From Gonapodya prolifera JEL478 (Eukaryota > Monoblepharomycota > Monoblepharidomycetes > Monoblepharidales > Gonapodyaceae), in assembly GCA_001574975.1 (NCBI GenBank), contig KQ965732.1:186001-250000 (forward strand): a stretch of 64,000 nt of DNA. Direction: 5' to 3'. The position numbers and the translations under genes are program-made. Positions 22,731-35,204 of this stretch are shown one piece after another. Below the pieces are notes generated by a model that was given only the letters and a program-made list of their open reading frames with translations, made no database searches and had not been told where the DNA came from. The stretch's first letter is position 1, and each line of letters begins with the position of its first letter.

Positions 22731-23502
22731 ATGTCCTACCCCCAACAAGGCAAGCTTCTGCGAAATCGTCCGGACTCCGGTACCATTCTCTGACCTCGTT
22801 TTCGGGATCCCTTCCTCTCCTCGCCATTCCGCCATTTGCTTAATCCACCCATTTCCGAACCGCGCGTCGGCCATCACCTCGCTGTCTGCCTCGTTTAGGC
22901 CAGTACTACCCCCCTCCTCCTCAAGGACAGCCCTACTGTGAGAATTCTCTCGTTTGACCGTGCTCCCACACCATCCCCAATCCCCCATCGGCCCGCATCG
23001 CACAAAAGACCCTCCTCCTGGAGGTGCCCCTCCCCAGGGCTACTACCCTCCTCCGCAAGGCTACCCGCCGCAAGGCTACCCGCCGCAAGGCTACCCACCG
23101 CAAGTGAGTCGGGGCCGAGTCGGAGTTTCCACTATGCTCCTCACCAAACGGGACCCTCCCGGCACTTTTCAGCAGCAGCCCGTGGTGGTAGTACAGCAGC
23201 AACCGCAACGTAGCGACGATGGATGCTGCGGTGAGCGATGAGCTGTACCCGATCTGCTGAAGTAGAGACTCCTGACCGCCGTTCCTCGATTCCGGGATCC
23301 TGGGAATAGCGGCTTGCATGGTGAGTGTCTCAGCGACGACTGTGCTTGATTGTCTTGATTTCACTCACGATTTTGTCTTTCCCTTGTATAGGCCGCTCTT
23401 TGCTTCTGGTTCGTCATGTTTTGCTTCACAGGTGGTGCCATTACAATGTTTAATCCTCCTTTTACGCTCACTCTCCACTCAGCTGTGTTCTCGACGCGGT
23501 GA
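22731..23502 (+). CDS. proline-rich CYSTM (cysteine-rich transmembrane module) protein
   Basis: Small tail-anchored-like protein: a Pro/Gly/Gln/Tyr-rich N-terminus followed by a cysteine-rich hydrophobic module, the CYSTM layout associated with stress tolerance at membranes. Exons: 22731-22749, 22899-22937, 23009-23103, 23173-23230, 23310-23320 and 23392-23502; all junctions keep phase. The N-terminal part reads MSYPQQGQYYPPPPQGQPYY and then has repeated GYPPQ units. The C-terminal part reads RSDDGCCAACMAALCFWFV and MFCFTGGAITMF. Intron 1 has a GC donor (AAG|GCAAGC). Exon 5 is only 11 nt; without it the CYSTM frame is lost. The TGA at 23500 overlaps a GTGAGT, so an alternative 3' exon is possible. 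Confidence 0.7.
23041..23103 (+). repeat. 15-bp coding tandem repeat (GYPPQ units)
   Basis: About four near-identical copies of a CAAGGCTACCCGCCG unit encode successive GYPPQ peptides in the CYSTM protein. Repeat-number variation here would change the length of the N-terminal low-complexity region. Confidence 0.8.
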
Positions 23503-24211
23503 GTGAGGCTGTTTCTCCCCATTGTTCTCCAAAAGCTGACAAGGTACACTTTTCGTCGACAGCTCACATAATGGCAAAGACCGACACGTCGTATCAAAGA
23601 CTATATCTTTACTGAGGTTCAATTTATATACTACGAATGTGAGAAATTTTTGTCAGAAATAGAGGTGCTCGAATATCGTCGAGTGTCAATGAAACAGAGG
23701 GGAGACCTCACCTCCGTGCCAAATATCTAAAACCAGTATATTTTTGAAATATCGGAAGGAAGTGAGAACGCTGTCATGAATCTTGGGAGCGAGTTCGATC
23801 TCCTTGTGTGTCGGCAGAAGTGGAATAGGCGCGGTTGATTGGCAAAATGTTGTTTGCAGACGCTTCTTCCCCAAACAACAAACGGTTACGGTGAGATTCC
23901 TCCCCCCCCCCCCGAAAGCAGCTGGACGTTCAGGATGCTTGCTGTCTGCGCGGAAATTGTTACTGTGCGGGTGGAATGGATGGATGGATGGATGGATGGG
24001 GATGTGTTTCTTCGGACAACCACAACTTGGAGACACGGCTCTCTCTCGAGCTCATGAGATGAAGTCCATTCGATTCACACTCGATCTCTGACTCTTCCTC
24101 CATTTGTTTGTTTGGCATCGCCTGGGCACTATTGTCGCTCCTTCATTGTCATCACAGGACCGTCTTGAAATTCCTAGTTCTTGAAAGGAGCCCCTTGTAC
24201 ACGTAGCAACG
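23503..24211. other. intergenic with simple repeats, RPP0 promoter region
   Basis: No gene recognised. It contains a run of 12 C (23902-23913) and a short GGAT tetranucleotide microsatellite (about 23976-23999). A pyrimidine-rich stretch (about 24089-24112, ending TTCCTCC...TTTGTTTGTTTGG) lies about 100 nt upstream of the RPP0 start, as is common before ribosomal protein genes. Confidence 0.5.
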
Positions 24212-25758
24212 ATGTCAAAGGGAGACGGTATGTATATTGTGCTTGGATCCTGTGTTGGTGGGGAATTCACTCGCCCATCCCAATGCACAGGCCGTGGAAA
24301 GAAGGAGCTTTACTTCGAGAAGCTTGAGCACCTGCTCACTGACTACCCCACCATTTTCATTGTCAACGTTGACAATGTCGGCTCCAACCAAATGCACCAG
24401 ATCCGCAAGCAGCTCCGCGGAGAAGCGGTCATTCTCATGGGCAAGAACACCATGATCCGCAAGAAGCTCCGCGCTCTTAAGGACGACCACCCCGAACTCG
24501 AGAGGCTCATGCCCGTTGTCAGGGGAAACGTCGGTTTGGTTTTCACCAAGGCCACTGACCTCAAGGCTATCCGCGGAAAGATCACCGAGAACAGGGTGAG
24601 CTCTGCTTTTGCAGTACTACCCGACGCATTTAGTGTTTAAAAACGCCCTCTTGACTATCCCATTAAATCTAGGTCCGTGCCCCCGCCAAGGCTGGAGCCA
24701 TCGCTCCCGTGGCTGTCTCCATTCCCGCCGGTAACACCGGAATGGAACCGGGCAAGACTTCGTTCTTCCAGGCCCTCGGTATCCCGACCAAGATTGCCCG
24801 TGGTACTATTGAAATTGTCAACGACGTGCCCATCATCAAGCCTGGCCAGAAGGTCGGAGCCTCCGAGGCCACCCTTCTGAACATGCTCAACATCTCGCCG
24901 TTCACGTACGGTTTGAGCATTCAGCAAGTCTACGACCAGGGCGACGTGTTCTCCCCCGACCTTCTCGACATTGACGTGTCGAAGCTCGCGGAGCACTTCT
25001 TCACCGGAGCGGGTGTCGTCACCAAGCTCAGTTTGGGTCTTGGTTACCCAACCATGGCGTCCATCCCCCACCTTCTCGTGTCGGGTTACAAGAACATCCT
25101 TGGTCTCGCTTTGTCCACTGCGATCAGCTTCCCTCACGCCGACAAGGTAAGAGCTCAGTTGCCATCTCTTAGAAAGAACAAGCGAACGGATGGATCACTT
25201 CCTTGCAACCGGGATGCGAAATTTGTTTCTGTAGCGGCTTCTGCCGCTGTGACATTCGAAACAAAAAATAACACTCTAATTTTTTGCTGAGAATTTGTTG
25301 GAAGACACAACACTGGAGAGCCTCGCAACTACTATTCGGTGCTGTTTTTGATTGTCTGCAAATACTGACATGTCATCAAATTTCAGGTCAAGGAAGATCG
25401 TGTTATCAACAGCGTCGAGCTCCTCACGACCCAAGGATTCCGGAATCTCGTTGCCATTTCCCTGGAAACTGGGTACACTTTTCCATTGGCCGACAAGCTC
25501 AAGGAGCTGTTGGACAACCCCGACGCCCTCGCCGCCGCCCTCGCTGCATCTGCTGGTCCCGGTATGTTTTCTCCATTCTCCTACATGTTGGCAAAGTCTA
25601 ATCACGTCCTTGTCCTTCCGTTTTTTGTAACAGCCGCTGCCGCTGCCCCGGCTGCTGCCGCTGCTGCCGCCCCGAAGGAGACCAAGGAGGCGCCCAAGGT
25701 CGAGGAGAAGGAGGAGGACGAGGACGAGGAGATGGGCTTCGGTCTCTTCGACGATTAA
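24212..25758 (+). CDS. RPP0: 60S acidic ribosomal protein P0
   Basis: Core of the ribosomal stalk. It binds 25S rRNA and carries P1/P2 dimers that recruit elongation factors. Five exons: 24212-24227 (16 nt), 24291-24595, 24673-25146, 25387-25561 and 25634-25758, all in phase. The protein starts [20 protein letters not shown] and includes [56 protein letters not shown] and [17 protein letters not shown]. After an Ala/Pro hinge it ends [11 protein letters not shown], the universal P-protein tail. Codon use is strongly biased to C-ending codons, fitting high expression. Intron 3 (240 nt) is the longest. Confidence 0.97.
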
Positions 25759-26162
25759 AGAGTTAGGAAAGTCATCTAGCTGTTCTTCAGTAGTTGGGCT
25801 GGGAATATGATTGCACTTATGAAACTCTGAGAGGTGATATGCTTGGGCAGGTCGGGCTTCCATCTCTGTGATGCGAAGTTATCTTCGCCAACAATATCTC
25901 CCATCTTGTATCTGGAGACCCGAATATTGCTGATTGGAAACGAGAGATGTTCAAGTCTATAGGATCCGCCAAACCGAGTATGTCTCAGCTGTGGGAGAGC
26001 CATCCAACTGATGAATGTCAACTGACTTGCCGATTCCCCTAATGACGTCCACTATTATTTCAATTTCGATCGAATCTTTGACGCACGTTTCACTCTGTAC
26101 GATTGCTTTATGACATTCCCACAGAGCCTACGACCAAATCAATCGATGAGATATCCACCAAA
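25759..26162. other. intergenic, RPP0 3' flank and kinase promoter
   Basis: No coding signal or repeat seen. The interval joins the 3' end of RPP0 to the kinase gene start at 26163; the ATG has a favourable ACCAAAATGGCC context. Confidence 0.5.
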
Positions 26163-28165
26163 ATGGCCCCAATGGCGATCTCAAACTCCGACGCTGCCAA
26201 CGGCAGTTCCTCTTCCCCGGGCTCGAAATCTTCGGTGTCTGGATCCCAGTCTGCAATGAGCTCTGGAAGCACCGGACTTCTTCTCATCCGTGTGGTGGAG
26301 GCGCAAGGTCTAAAATTGCGACCCGAGGTGGCGAACGACAAATCAATGAAGAAGGTACATACTGCGGTCGTTTCTCTTTGAGATTCTCATCAAATTCGGT
26401 CAACTGCAGGAAGACAAGCTACCTTACTGTGTGATCGAGTTCGACAAGCAAGAGATCGCAGTACCAGCCAAGGATGGGGAGTTGGACGGTAAAAGCATAT
26501 CTTGGCAGCACAGGGCGCACTTGTGAGTATTCATTGTGCTACCTGGTGTTGATTCGATCATGCTCATTTCTTGTTGCAGTGATGTCTCGTTCGAATCTGA
26601 GGCTATTATCACCCTTTATCAGCGCGCTTCTCCGACAGCCTCATCCACCGGGACACCATCTAAACCTGCTGGCAGTGGGGGTGACGTCTTCCTTGGTGCG
26701 ATTCGAGTCAAGCCGACCCTGAAAGACCAGACCCTCATCGATGAGTGGTACACTCTTCAGAGCGCTGCGGGAGAAGATGAGAACGCTGGAAAAGTGCACG
26801 TCCAGATGGTATTTAAGAGTAGCGGGGTGAGTCCGACTTATGTTTTACCGTGCATGTTGGGTCATCTGAGTGCTATTCGTACCCTTTCGTAGCCCTCGAA
26901 GAAAGCTATAGGTATCGACGACTTTGAATTGTTGAAAGTCATTGGGAAAGGCTCTTTTGGCAAGGTGATGCAGGTTCGAAAGAAGGATACTGGTCGTATC
27001 TACGCAATGAAGATCATACGGAAACAGCATATTGTGGAACGGTCTGAAGTCCAACACACATTGGCGGAACGCAACGTGCTTTCTCAGCTCTTCAACCCTT
27101 TCGTGGTCAATCTGAAATGGGCATTTCAGACTCCAGAAAAGCTTTACTTCGTCCTGGCGTTCGTGAATGGGGGAGAACTTTTCCATCACTTACAAAGGGA
27201 AGGTAGATTCGGCGAAGATAGAGCGAGATTTTATACGGCGGAGCTTCTTATGGCGCTCGAGTGTTTACACAAGTTCGACGTCATTTACCGGTAAGGATAT
27301 CAATCAAACGAACAACATAATGTCGGTCACAACATAACCTCTATGTTAGCGACCTGAAACCCGAGAACATTCTGCTCGACTATACCGGGCACATCGCCCT
27401 TTGTGACTTTGGTCTTTGCAAGCTCAACATCGGAGACAAGCAGAAGACCAACACGTTTTGCGGTACGCCTGAGTACCTCGCGCCGGAACTTCTTATTGGC
27501 AATGGCTATACCAAGGCAGTGGACTGGTGGACCTTGGGCGTGCTCTTGTATGAGATGCTTACGGGCCTCCCACCATTCTACGACGAAAACACAAATGAGA
27601 TGTACAAAAAGATTCTCACAGCTGAACTGGTATTGACTGAGGAAATGGGCCGAGAATCGAAAGATCTCCTTAAACAGGTCAGTGATAACGCCAGGAAAAT
27701 ACTCGTTACAACAACCAACACCACTGTTTCAGCTCCTCAATCGAGATGCAAACCAGCGATTGGGTGCGAACGGAGCTGACGAAATCAAGCGCCATCCGTT
27801 CTTCGCCGGCATTGACTGGAACAAACTCTACCACAAAAAGTACCAACCACCATACAAGCCCACTGTTCTTTCGGCTGCAGACACATCAAATTTCGACGAA
27901 GTTTTCACCTCTGAACAACCCACGGATTCCGTTGTCGCTGATTCTCATTTGTCTAAAAGCGTACAGCAGCAATTCCAAGGGTTGGTTTTGAATTTTGCTT
28001 TTCACGGACCTTCATGAATCGAGCAATTTTATTTTTAGGTTCACGTATCAAGCGACAAATGAACACTTGGGAGCATCCGTGAGCCAATCTGTCATGGGAC
28101 AAAGTGTTCTCAGTAGCACTCTAGGTGGTCGCGCTGCTCCTGCGATTCCCCGGGGAAAACGATGA
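26163..28165 (+). CDS. SCH9: SCH9-like AGC kinase with N-terminal C2 domain
   Basis: Serine/threonine kinase of the S6K/Akt-like AGC group, acting downstream of TOR-type nutrient signalling in yeasts. A Ser-rich leader is followed by a C2-like domain (LLLIRVVEAQGLKLRPE, LPYCVIEFDKQE, VFLGAIRVKPTL), the arrangement of fungal Sch9/Sck1. The kinase domain has GKGSFGKV, YAMKIIRKQ (catalytic Lys), VIYRDLKPENILLD, DFGLCK and the activation segment TFCGTPEYLAPE with the PDK1-site Thr. The tail carries the hydrophobic motif FQGFTYQA, its aromatic-Thr core matching the TORC phosphosite, and ends PAIPRGKR. About seven exons. I chose ATG 26163; the stop is at 28163-28165. Confidence 0.9.
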
Positions 28166-28293
28166 AGCATGACCACAGACTTACGTTTATAGTTAAGGCG
28201 GCAGGGGCTCGAGTCAGAGGCTCGTTGTTGCACAATACATAGTTGGCAAAACGAGTTTGTCCGGAGATAGTTCATACTGTTGCCAACGCGTCC

Positions 28294-31200
28294 ATGAGCG
28301 GGGCAGGATCTCGCGACAGCACGGATGCTTCTAAGCGAAATGTTACGAAACTGGGATCTGCAACACCGTTTTCGCGGGCTAGTGTCGTACCATCCGGATC
28401 ATATCTACCGAACCCTTCTCGCGCCCCCGCGGGATTTGGCTCAGCTGCTCATTCTGGGGCTAATGGAGATACAACAGACTCTGGCTTTGGGGGAATCGGT
28501 GGTGTAATGCAGAATGGGGGATCGTCAGGCTCTGGTGGAGTGAAGGGGCTGGCGCGAAGGTTTGAAGCTTCAGGAGGCGCCGACGGGACCAGAGAAACGG
28601 CGCAAGCTCGACCGTTCTCCATGTACGCTGGAGGCTCGAGCTCGTTCTCAACGTCGCGGGAACCTCCAGGGAAGAAAGCTTCACCAGCTCCTCGACCGAA
28701 GCCACCCCAACTAGCGGGTTCTAAACCTGCAGAAAGCGTGCCAGGTACTTCAGGACAGATGAACTCGTATGAAAGAGGTCGCGCTCGGTCCTCAAACCCT
28801 CGGGAGTTCTCCGAGGGCAACGGAGACTTTGAAGATTCGAAGCGCACAAAACGCCCGATAGTGGCCAGAAAACCTTCTGACGACCGGGTGTATCCTGCAA
28901 TAACCTCTCGTAGCAAATCAATCCCAAACCTTGGTGGTGGTGATGGCAATGTCCAAGTTGTACCCCCTGTTTCCTCTGTTCCATCTGTTGCGTCTCGGAT
29001 ACAGGCACTGCAAGCAGGGTCTGGAACCACAAGTACTACCTCGGTGCCTCTTACGGCCCCAGTGCTTCATCTTCCTTCGACCTCTCGCCCACTGTCTATG
29101 ATCTCCAGCACCTCCACGCAAAGTGGTGGCTCATCTTCTAATATTACTCGTGGACGCAAACCTTCCCCTGCTCCACTGCGCAATGATGACCTTGACATAT
29201 CACATGGAAGTGGCGGCCCAAGTAGGTTCAGCTTTTGTTAACACCGAGACTCCGGATGGTCAAATTTAGTAGTGGTGGGGAAATATTGACCATTCCACCT
29301 CGTCTCAATCTTTAGTGGGTCGGCCATCCCGACTAGGACCCTCACCCCCAACCATCAACGCAGTGACCCTCCCCAGTCTACCTCCACCAGAACCCATTCC
29401 ACCCTTATCCATTTTTGGAGGCGGGACGGCAGACCTTTCTGGGACCAAGGCGCCCATCACGCGCAATGACACTACGCCTTCCGTTGTCTCCCCAAGCTCT
29501 GTTTCGCCGTCACTGCTTTGTCGTACTGGTACCGACTCTTCCGATACGGCTTTCAGAAGACCGGGTAGTCCCAGTGGAGGGAGCCAGAGATCGTTAGCGC
29601 GAACACCGAGTCCACAACCGGAAGAGGATGAGGCTGAAAGAGAAGAGAAGCAACGAAAGAAGCGGATCAATGTAACGAATGAGGTGGTGGAAACAGAAGA
29701 GGCATTTGCAAGGGACATGGGAGTTTTGAGTGATGTAAGTGAACACTTGACCAGAATCCATGTGATGCGACTTGAGTTACTCCCTTCCAAAGTACTTTTA
29801 CACCCCATCTCTTTCTGTGCTGCCTCCGTCAAACGTGCTACTCATCTTTTCTAATCTTCCGGCGCTTCTGTCGTTTTCCCGACATCTCCTTTCACTCCTT
29901 CGAGCGGCGCGCCAAAATAACGCTGAAGGAGGGCAGGATCTAGCGGATATATTTGTGCGGTCCGCGGCGGATATGGAGGATGTCTACGGTGAATGGTGCA
30001 GCAAGAGCGAAAAGGCTGTCGCAAAAGTCGCTGAAGTTATGGCCTCGACAAGAGTGAGGCAAGGTTCAGCAGGGTCTTCAAGCGAAGAAAAGGGAGGGCC
30101 CGATCGGACTGGAACACCTGACCCGAATGCAAGTCTCAGAGACTTTATCAAGGATAAGACAAAGGTTATGATCGACGACGGAGTGACAGGAGCCTGGGAC
30201 CTCGCTGGGATGCTGGTGAAACCTGTACAAAGGGTATTGAAGTATCCACTTTTGATAAAAGTGAGCTGGCTCTTGATTGATGTGCGTCTTGAGCCCACCG
30301 AGTTTACGAATCCCCTTGCAGTCCCTCCTCGCCGCAACTCCACAGAACCACCCTTCAACCCGAGCTTTAAACACAGCTCTCACTTTATTGACTTCTCTGG
30401 CTGATAAGATTAATTCCCTAAAACTTCGAAAAGACGTGACCGAGAAGTATGTTCGTTTGGCTCGGGGCGCTCAATCTGGCTCGTCTTCCTCGCTCTCTCC
30501 GCCCGTCGCCGCGAAGCCAACACTACCTTCTGATGCGTCATCGCTGCTCGCAAATCGTAATCCAGTGCACTGGGCAGCCAAGAACTATGCAAGAACGACG
30601 GTCGCAATGCGCCAGACAGTGGGTCTCGCAGATGGAACCGTTGACGGCATCTTTGAAGGTGTACGAGATATGTTCGCGGACTTAGAAGCACGAGTTAAGC
30701 AGGTTAGGGTCGAAATGGGAGAATGGGTCAAAGAGCTTCAAGGTGTGTCGTGGAGAACTTTAACGGACTATTCTTCAGCTAAATTTCAGCAACTCGCCTT
30801 TAGCATATCTCGACGCTCAAGAACGTTTTGTTCTATCGATGGAGGAAGTGTATTCTTTTGCTGCACCAACTGATGGGAAGGAGTCCAGTCATCTTTTTAT
30901 CAAGCAATGGCAGAAGTTCTGCTCAGGATTGGCAAGGGGTTCGGCCATGCGGGAAGTGGTACGTTGGCCCTATTTCAGGTATAACAGTCTCTCGTTCACT
31001 GAACTTCCACACTCTCATACACGTAGGATGATGCAATCAACCGCAGAATCATGCCCATGCTCGACGCTGTGGTTGACAACCTCAAAGGTCCGGCTGCGGT
31101 CATAAAGAAGAGAGATAAAAAGAGGTTGGACTATGAGAGAGTGAAAGAGTTAACCGCGACTGGTCAGAAGGTACAGAGAACGCCGGCATGTGTCACTTGT

Positions 31201-32141
31201 CAATTGCTCATCGTGAATGGCGCAGCCTTCTGAACTCTTAGTGGAATCTTCAGCCAATTATGAGCTGCTCAATGATCAACTCCTGGAAGAAATTCCAATT
31301 CTCCGTGACCTTGTGAACGACTACCTAGACATCATCCTAGCAGAGTATGTTGAAGTTCAACGGAAGGCATATGAAGCTATTTCTGGACTATCCGAAGTCG
31401 CCGCGGAGGGCGAAGAGCTTGGCGTCATTGGAGTGCTCGCGGGGAGCGCGCAGGCTTGTGATTGGGAGGGAATCCGAGCAACATTTGCTGCTCGTATGAG
31501 CCAGGTCCGAGATCTTTTTGATGCCCTTGTCATTCCCAAGGAATGGACGGAGGAGACATTCAGTTGTAAGTCTGACAGGCCTTGTATCGTTAACCGCAAC
31601 TCCTTATTTTTTATTGTTGGTCAAAGTGCTTGACCCCAGCTCTGCTAATCGTCGGCGTACACAAACGGATCCAACCGCCCAAAGGCCAGGCATTCTGGGC
31701 ATTTTCAAACGCAAAAATGACTCTGTTTCTCCAAAATCTGGATCTCCACCGAAGATGACACGCAGTTTCAGTGCTAGTCTTGCAACAAGAGGGGATTCGC
31801 TGGATCAATTTGATCGAAGCTGTAAGTCTTCCTTTGCGTAATGTCATTTGTCTCACAACTGATTGTACCATACTTCAGCCATTGCAGACTCCATTCGATC
31901 ATCTGATTCAACCCCAAATCTCTTTTTGGCGAGCCAGGGAAGACCAGTCTCCTCCTTCTTCCGGCCGACCACGCGTCCAACCCTCCCTCAACGTTTGAAC
32001 TCTAACTTTGCACCTTCTGGTGCAAGCCAAATGGGCGCCCCGGAATCTGTAAATGGCGGTGATGATTCGATACCAGTACCACGAAGGAAACCCACTGCTC
32101 CTCCAAAGCCTTCGATGTTCTCAAGAAAGGAGTCCGTTTGA
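28294..32141 (+). CDS. RhoGEF with DH domain followed by BAR-like region
   Basis: Guanine-nucleotide exchange factor for a Rho/Cdc42-type GTPase, resembling fungal Gef1 and animal DNMBP (DH-BAR). An N-terminal disordered Ser/Pro region (28294-29640) precedes the DH domain: KRINVTNEVVETEEAFARDM, then LADIFVRSAADMEDVYGEW and the helix signature GMLVKPVQRVLKYPLLIK. Exons from about 30320 to 31600 encode long helices (TALTLLTSLADKINSLKLR, ARVKQVRVEMGEWVKELQ, NYELLNDQLLEEIPILRDL, VNDYLDIILAEYVEVQRKAY) consistent with a BAR module that senses membrane curvature. The C-terminus is proline/basic (VPRRKPTAPPKPSMFSRKE), possibly an SH3 ligand. The stop is at 32139-32141. It follows the kinase gene head-to-tail (128 bp) and converges with ROK1. 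Confidence 0.85.
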
Positions 32142-32279
32142 AGGATTCAAGAAAGCCAGCATGAGTTTTGGAGGTACTTCTGAAATGAAACCCGCATACT
32201 GCGGTATACCGTTGTGCATGATATTCTAAGTATTCTAGCACTTTGTCACGTGTTAACCTGCGTAATTGCATGCAGAATG

Positions 32280-34858
32280 TTATTCGTCATCATTGTTATG
32301 TTCCTTTTTACCATATCCAACTTTGCCTCCATCGTTCATCCTTTTCCTCCTCTTACTTGCCTCAATCATCTCCTTTTTCGCCTGCTCTCTCCGTTTCTCT
32401 TTTTTGGGGCGGGTGTCGATAGATTCGCGCTTTACCCCTTTCTGTTTCATATTCTTTTTTGCCTCGCGGCTTGGCTTGTCCAATCCCACCATCCAGTCCT
32501 CAATCTTCTCCCCCATCTCTTTCATCACGTTAGCCACGCTTTTCACGTAGGGTGCATCCTCGTGGGTAAAGAAAGTAAAGGCCCATCCTTCCCTTCCCGC
32601 TCGCCCAGTTCGCCCGATTCGGTGCACGTATGCCGCGGTGGTGGAAGGGAAATCGTAGTTAATGACCGTGCGTACAGCAGAGAAGTCAAGACCACGAGAG
32701 AGAAGGTCGGTGCAGATAAGGAGATGGAGATGGCCAGTGCGGAAGAGGCGAACAAGATTGTCTCGCTGGACGGACAAAGAAATGAACGTTGAGGATATTA
32801 TGACATTTGAAAGCAGCACGAATTAAGCACCTCCTTTTTGGTGCGCTCTCCAGTAACGACGTCGACACTCCGACCATCGACCGCCAGTTCCTCTCTGAGC
32901 TCCTCGGCACGCTTCTTGCTCTGGACGAAAATGAGACAAGGTGGGCGAACGTCACCCCGGCCAAGCATTTGGCGAATCTCCATCAGCTTTCCGGCCTCGG
33001 ATGAGCAGAAGACGAGCTTTTGGTGGATCCGGGGGAGGGGCGAGTTGGAGCTGAAAGACCGCGATGAATCAGTCATCGAATCGCAAGCGCCCGGCCCCTC
33101 GGAGCACCCTGTCGCGTCGAACTGCACTCACCTCTCTCTGTCCACTGCCGCACCGCCTATCCTCACCGTCACCACATCCGCGTCCATGACACTCCTCGCC
33201 ATCTCTTCTACGCCACTGGGAACGGTTGCGCTGAAGCACGCCTTGCGCAGTCCCTTATTTCCGCACGCCTCAAGCACTTTGTCGACCTGGTGGAGGAAAC
33301 TACGCCCTTCGTCGGCAGGACGGCCGGCATCCTCGAGCGAGACAAGGGAGGTGACTGTGTTGTGGTGGATGTCATCGAGTGAAAGAAGGCGGTCGGCTTC
33401 GTCGAGTACGAGGTGGAGGACTTGGTGGAGAAGCGTGGATGGAGATGAGGAAAGGATGTGAAGGAGACGGGCTGGGGTGGAGACGATGATGTCTAGGGGT
33501 CGGTAGGTGTAAGCGAGAGGTGAAAGGAAGAATCGCGTGCAGGGGGTTGTTTACCGAAAAAGGCAAGCTGAGAGGCAAGTTGACGGGCTTTGCGAGGCGG
33601 TTTTGTCTTGGAATCGGAGTCATCCGCGTCATCATCGGAATCATCGTCTTCTGAATCTTCGCTCTTCATTTCCTCGTCATTGTCTTCCTCTTTCACTTCG
33701 TCTTTGCTTTCACTTTCATCGTCCTCTTCGTTGGAGTCGGATTCATGTTCCTCTTCGTCACCTTCCTCCTTGACTGAATCGTCGTCATCCTCCCCTGAAT
33801 CATCACTTCTTTTGACATCTCCCTCGTCCCCACGGTCTGTCTCCTTCCCGACCTTTCCAAAAACCCCGACGCCGTATGTTGTCAGGAGGCACACTTTGAG
33901 ATTCCTCCATGTCCGCTTGGTGCCCCCACTGCCACCCTTTTCCTTCCGCGACAGCACAGGTACTCGTACTTCTTCCACAAGTTTCGACGCTTCTCTGCGA
34001 ATCTGCGCACACAGTTCAACGGTTGGGGCCAGAACAATAGCCACGGGGCCCCGGGTGCGAGAAGCCTGGGATTTCTCCGACGCGCTCACATCGCCTGGGC
34101 CGGAAAATTCCGCCAGAGAGGTCTCGATGGCAGCACGGGCAGCCAAGTTAACAAGAGGGAGGAGGTAGGCCAGCGTTTTACCGGAACCTGTGGGTGATAT
34201 TGCAAGGAGGTCGCGCGACTAGAGCGAACGAAACATTTAGTTTGCGGTGGGAGAAAGCATGCTTAAATCGTGAAAGTGCCTTCCTGTCCGTGTTGTCCCA
34301 GTCCAGAAGTCCAGAGTATCAGGAGACCCGGCCAACCCGTGATTCTCCTATGACCCGCCTCCATTAGACTCTTTGTTTTATGTCCAATCGTTGTGAATAT
34401 CCAGGAAAACCCACATTGAGCATCACTGGCACTGCCTGCATCTGGATAGGCGTGAGCTGCGACGCGACCGCACCCAGATTTGCCCTGAGAGGGTCCAAGA
34501 TCGCATTGATATAGGAATCGCCTGAGCCGTGCGCCGGGGCGCGCTTTGCGAGCTCGTTGGCGAGAGGCGAGAGAGAAGTTTCGAGGGAGGTGAAGAGGTC
34601 GTCGACGGACCTCAGCGGGGGGATAAGTGATGCTTTCGATGATGTGCGGATAGCGTGTGACTTGAGGAATGCCTTGAGAGTCAGCGAAGCGTCGTCTGAT
34701 GGTTTGGATGTCGATGGTGCCGTGTTTCCAGTCGATCCATTGAGATTGCCGCCTGGGACGCCCCCGTTGTCTCCATCCTTGGCCACGCCCTCCCGCTTTC
34801 GCTTGTTTCCTCTCCCGCTCGCACTTGTTCCGCTGCTCAGAACGCGGAAAAAGTCCAT
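32280..34858 (-). CDS. ROK1: ROK1/DDX52-like DEAD-box RNA helicase
   Basis: ATP-dependent RNA helicase for 18S rRNA/40S ribosome biogenesis in the nucleolus. The N-terminus MDFFRVLSSGTS matches the Rok1 start. Motifs in order: Q-motif region LTPIQMQAVPVML, motif I ISPTGSGKTLAYLLP, Ia APTVELCAQI (Arg of PTREL replaced by Val), II VLDEADRLL, III FSATVP, IV CLIFVQSKKRAEELREEL, V ICTDLLSRGLDF and VI VHRIGRTGRAGREG. A strongly acidic, Asp/Glu/Ser-rich stretch of about 75 residues (roughly 33890-33600 on the plus map) is inserted inside RecA-like domain 1 between Ia and II. The C-terminus is Lys-rich (KKEKRREQAKKEM) and ends HNNDDE. Four introns are inferred. Confidence 0.9.
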
Positions 34859-35204
34859 TCGATGTGGAAAGGAGAAAGTCAATAATCAATATGAGGCCAC
34901 AGCACAAGCTCTTCCTTGTCTGCCGCTGTTCCACTTTTCGGCGAGGACATTGGGGTAGTAAGCAATATAAGATCGATCTGTACTCCAATTAATTACTGCT
35001 TCTACTTGCTCATCGTTCAGACATCTGTACGTGGTCCGACCCAGGCCATGGATCTTCTAGCTCTTCTCGCACCTTTTCAGTTCAGCAATCTCCAACGGAG
35101 ATGGAAGAGACCATTTGTTTCCACATCTTGATGGCAATTAAGTGATAGTTTCATTTGTCGTTAACCAGTGTTATGCATTATTGTGGGGGAATAAGCACCA
35201 TCGA
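34859..35204. other. intergenic between divergent ROK1 and hypothetical gene
   Basis: No ORF or repeat of note. This is the likely shared promoter region for the leftward ROK1 gene and the rightward gene starting at about 35205. Confidence 0.5.

Noticed and set aside
23976-24000. GGAT repeats considered as a regulatory or CRISPR-like array
   Set aside because: It is a simple microsatellite with no spacers, in a eukaryotic genome.
28449-29032. Leftward ORFs within the RhoGEF N-terminal region
   Set aside because: They are antisense to an open frame that continues in phase to the DH domain; composition reflects the Ser/Pro-rich sense strand.
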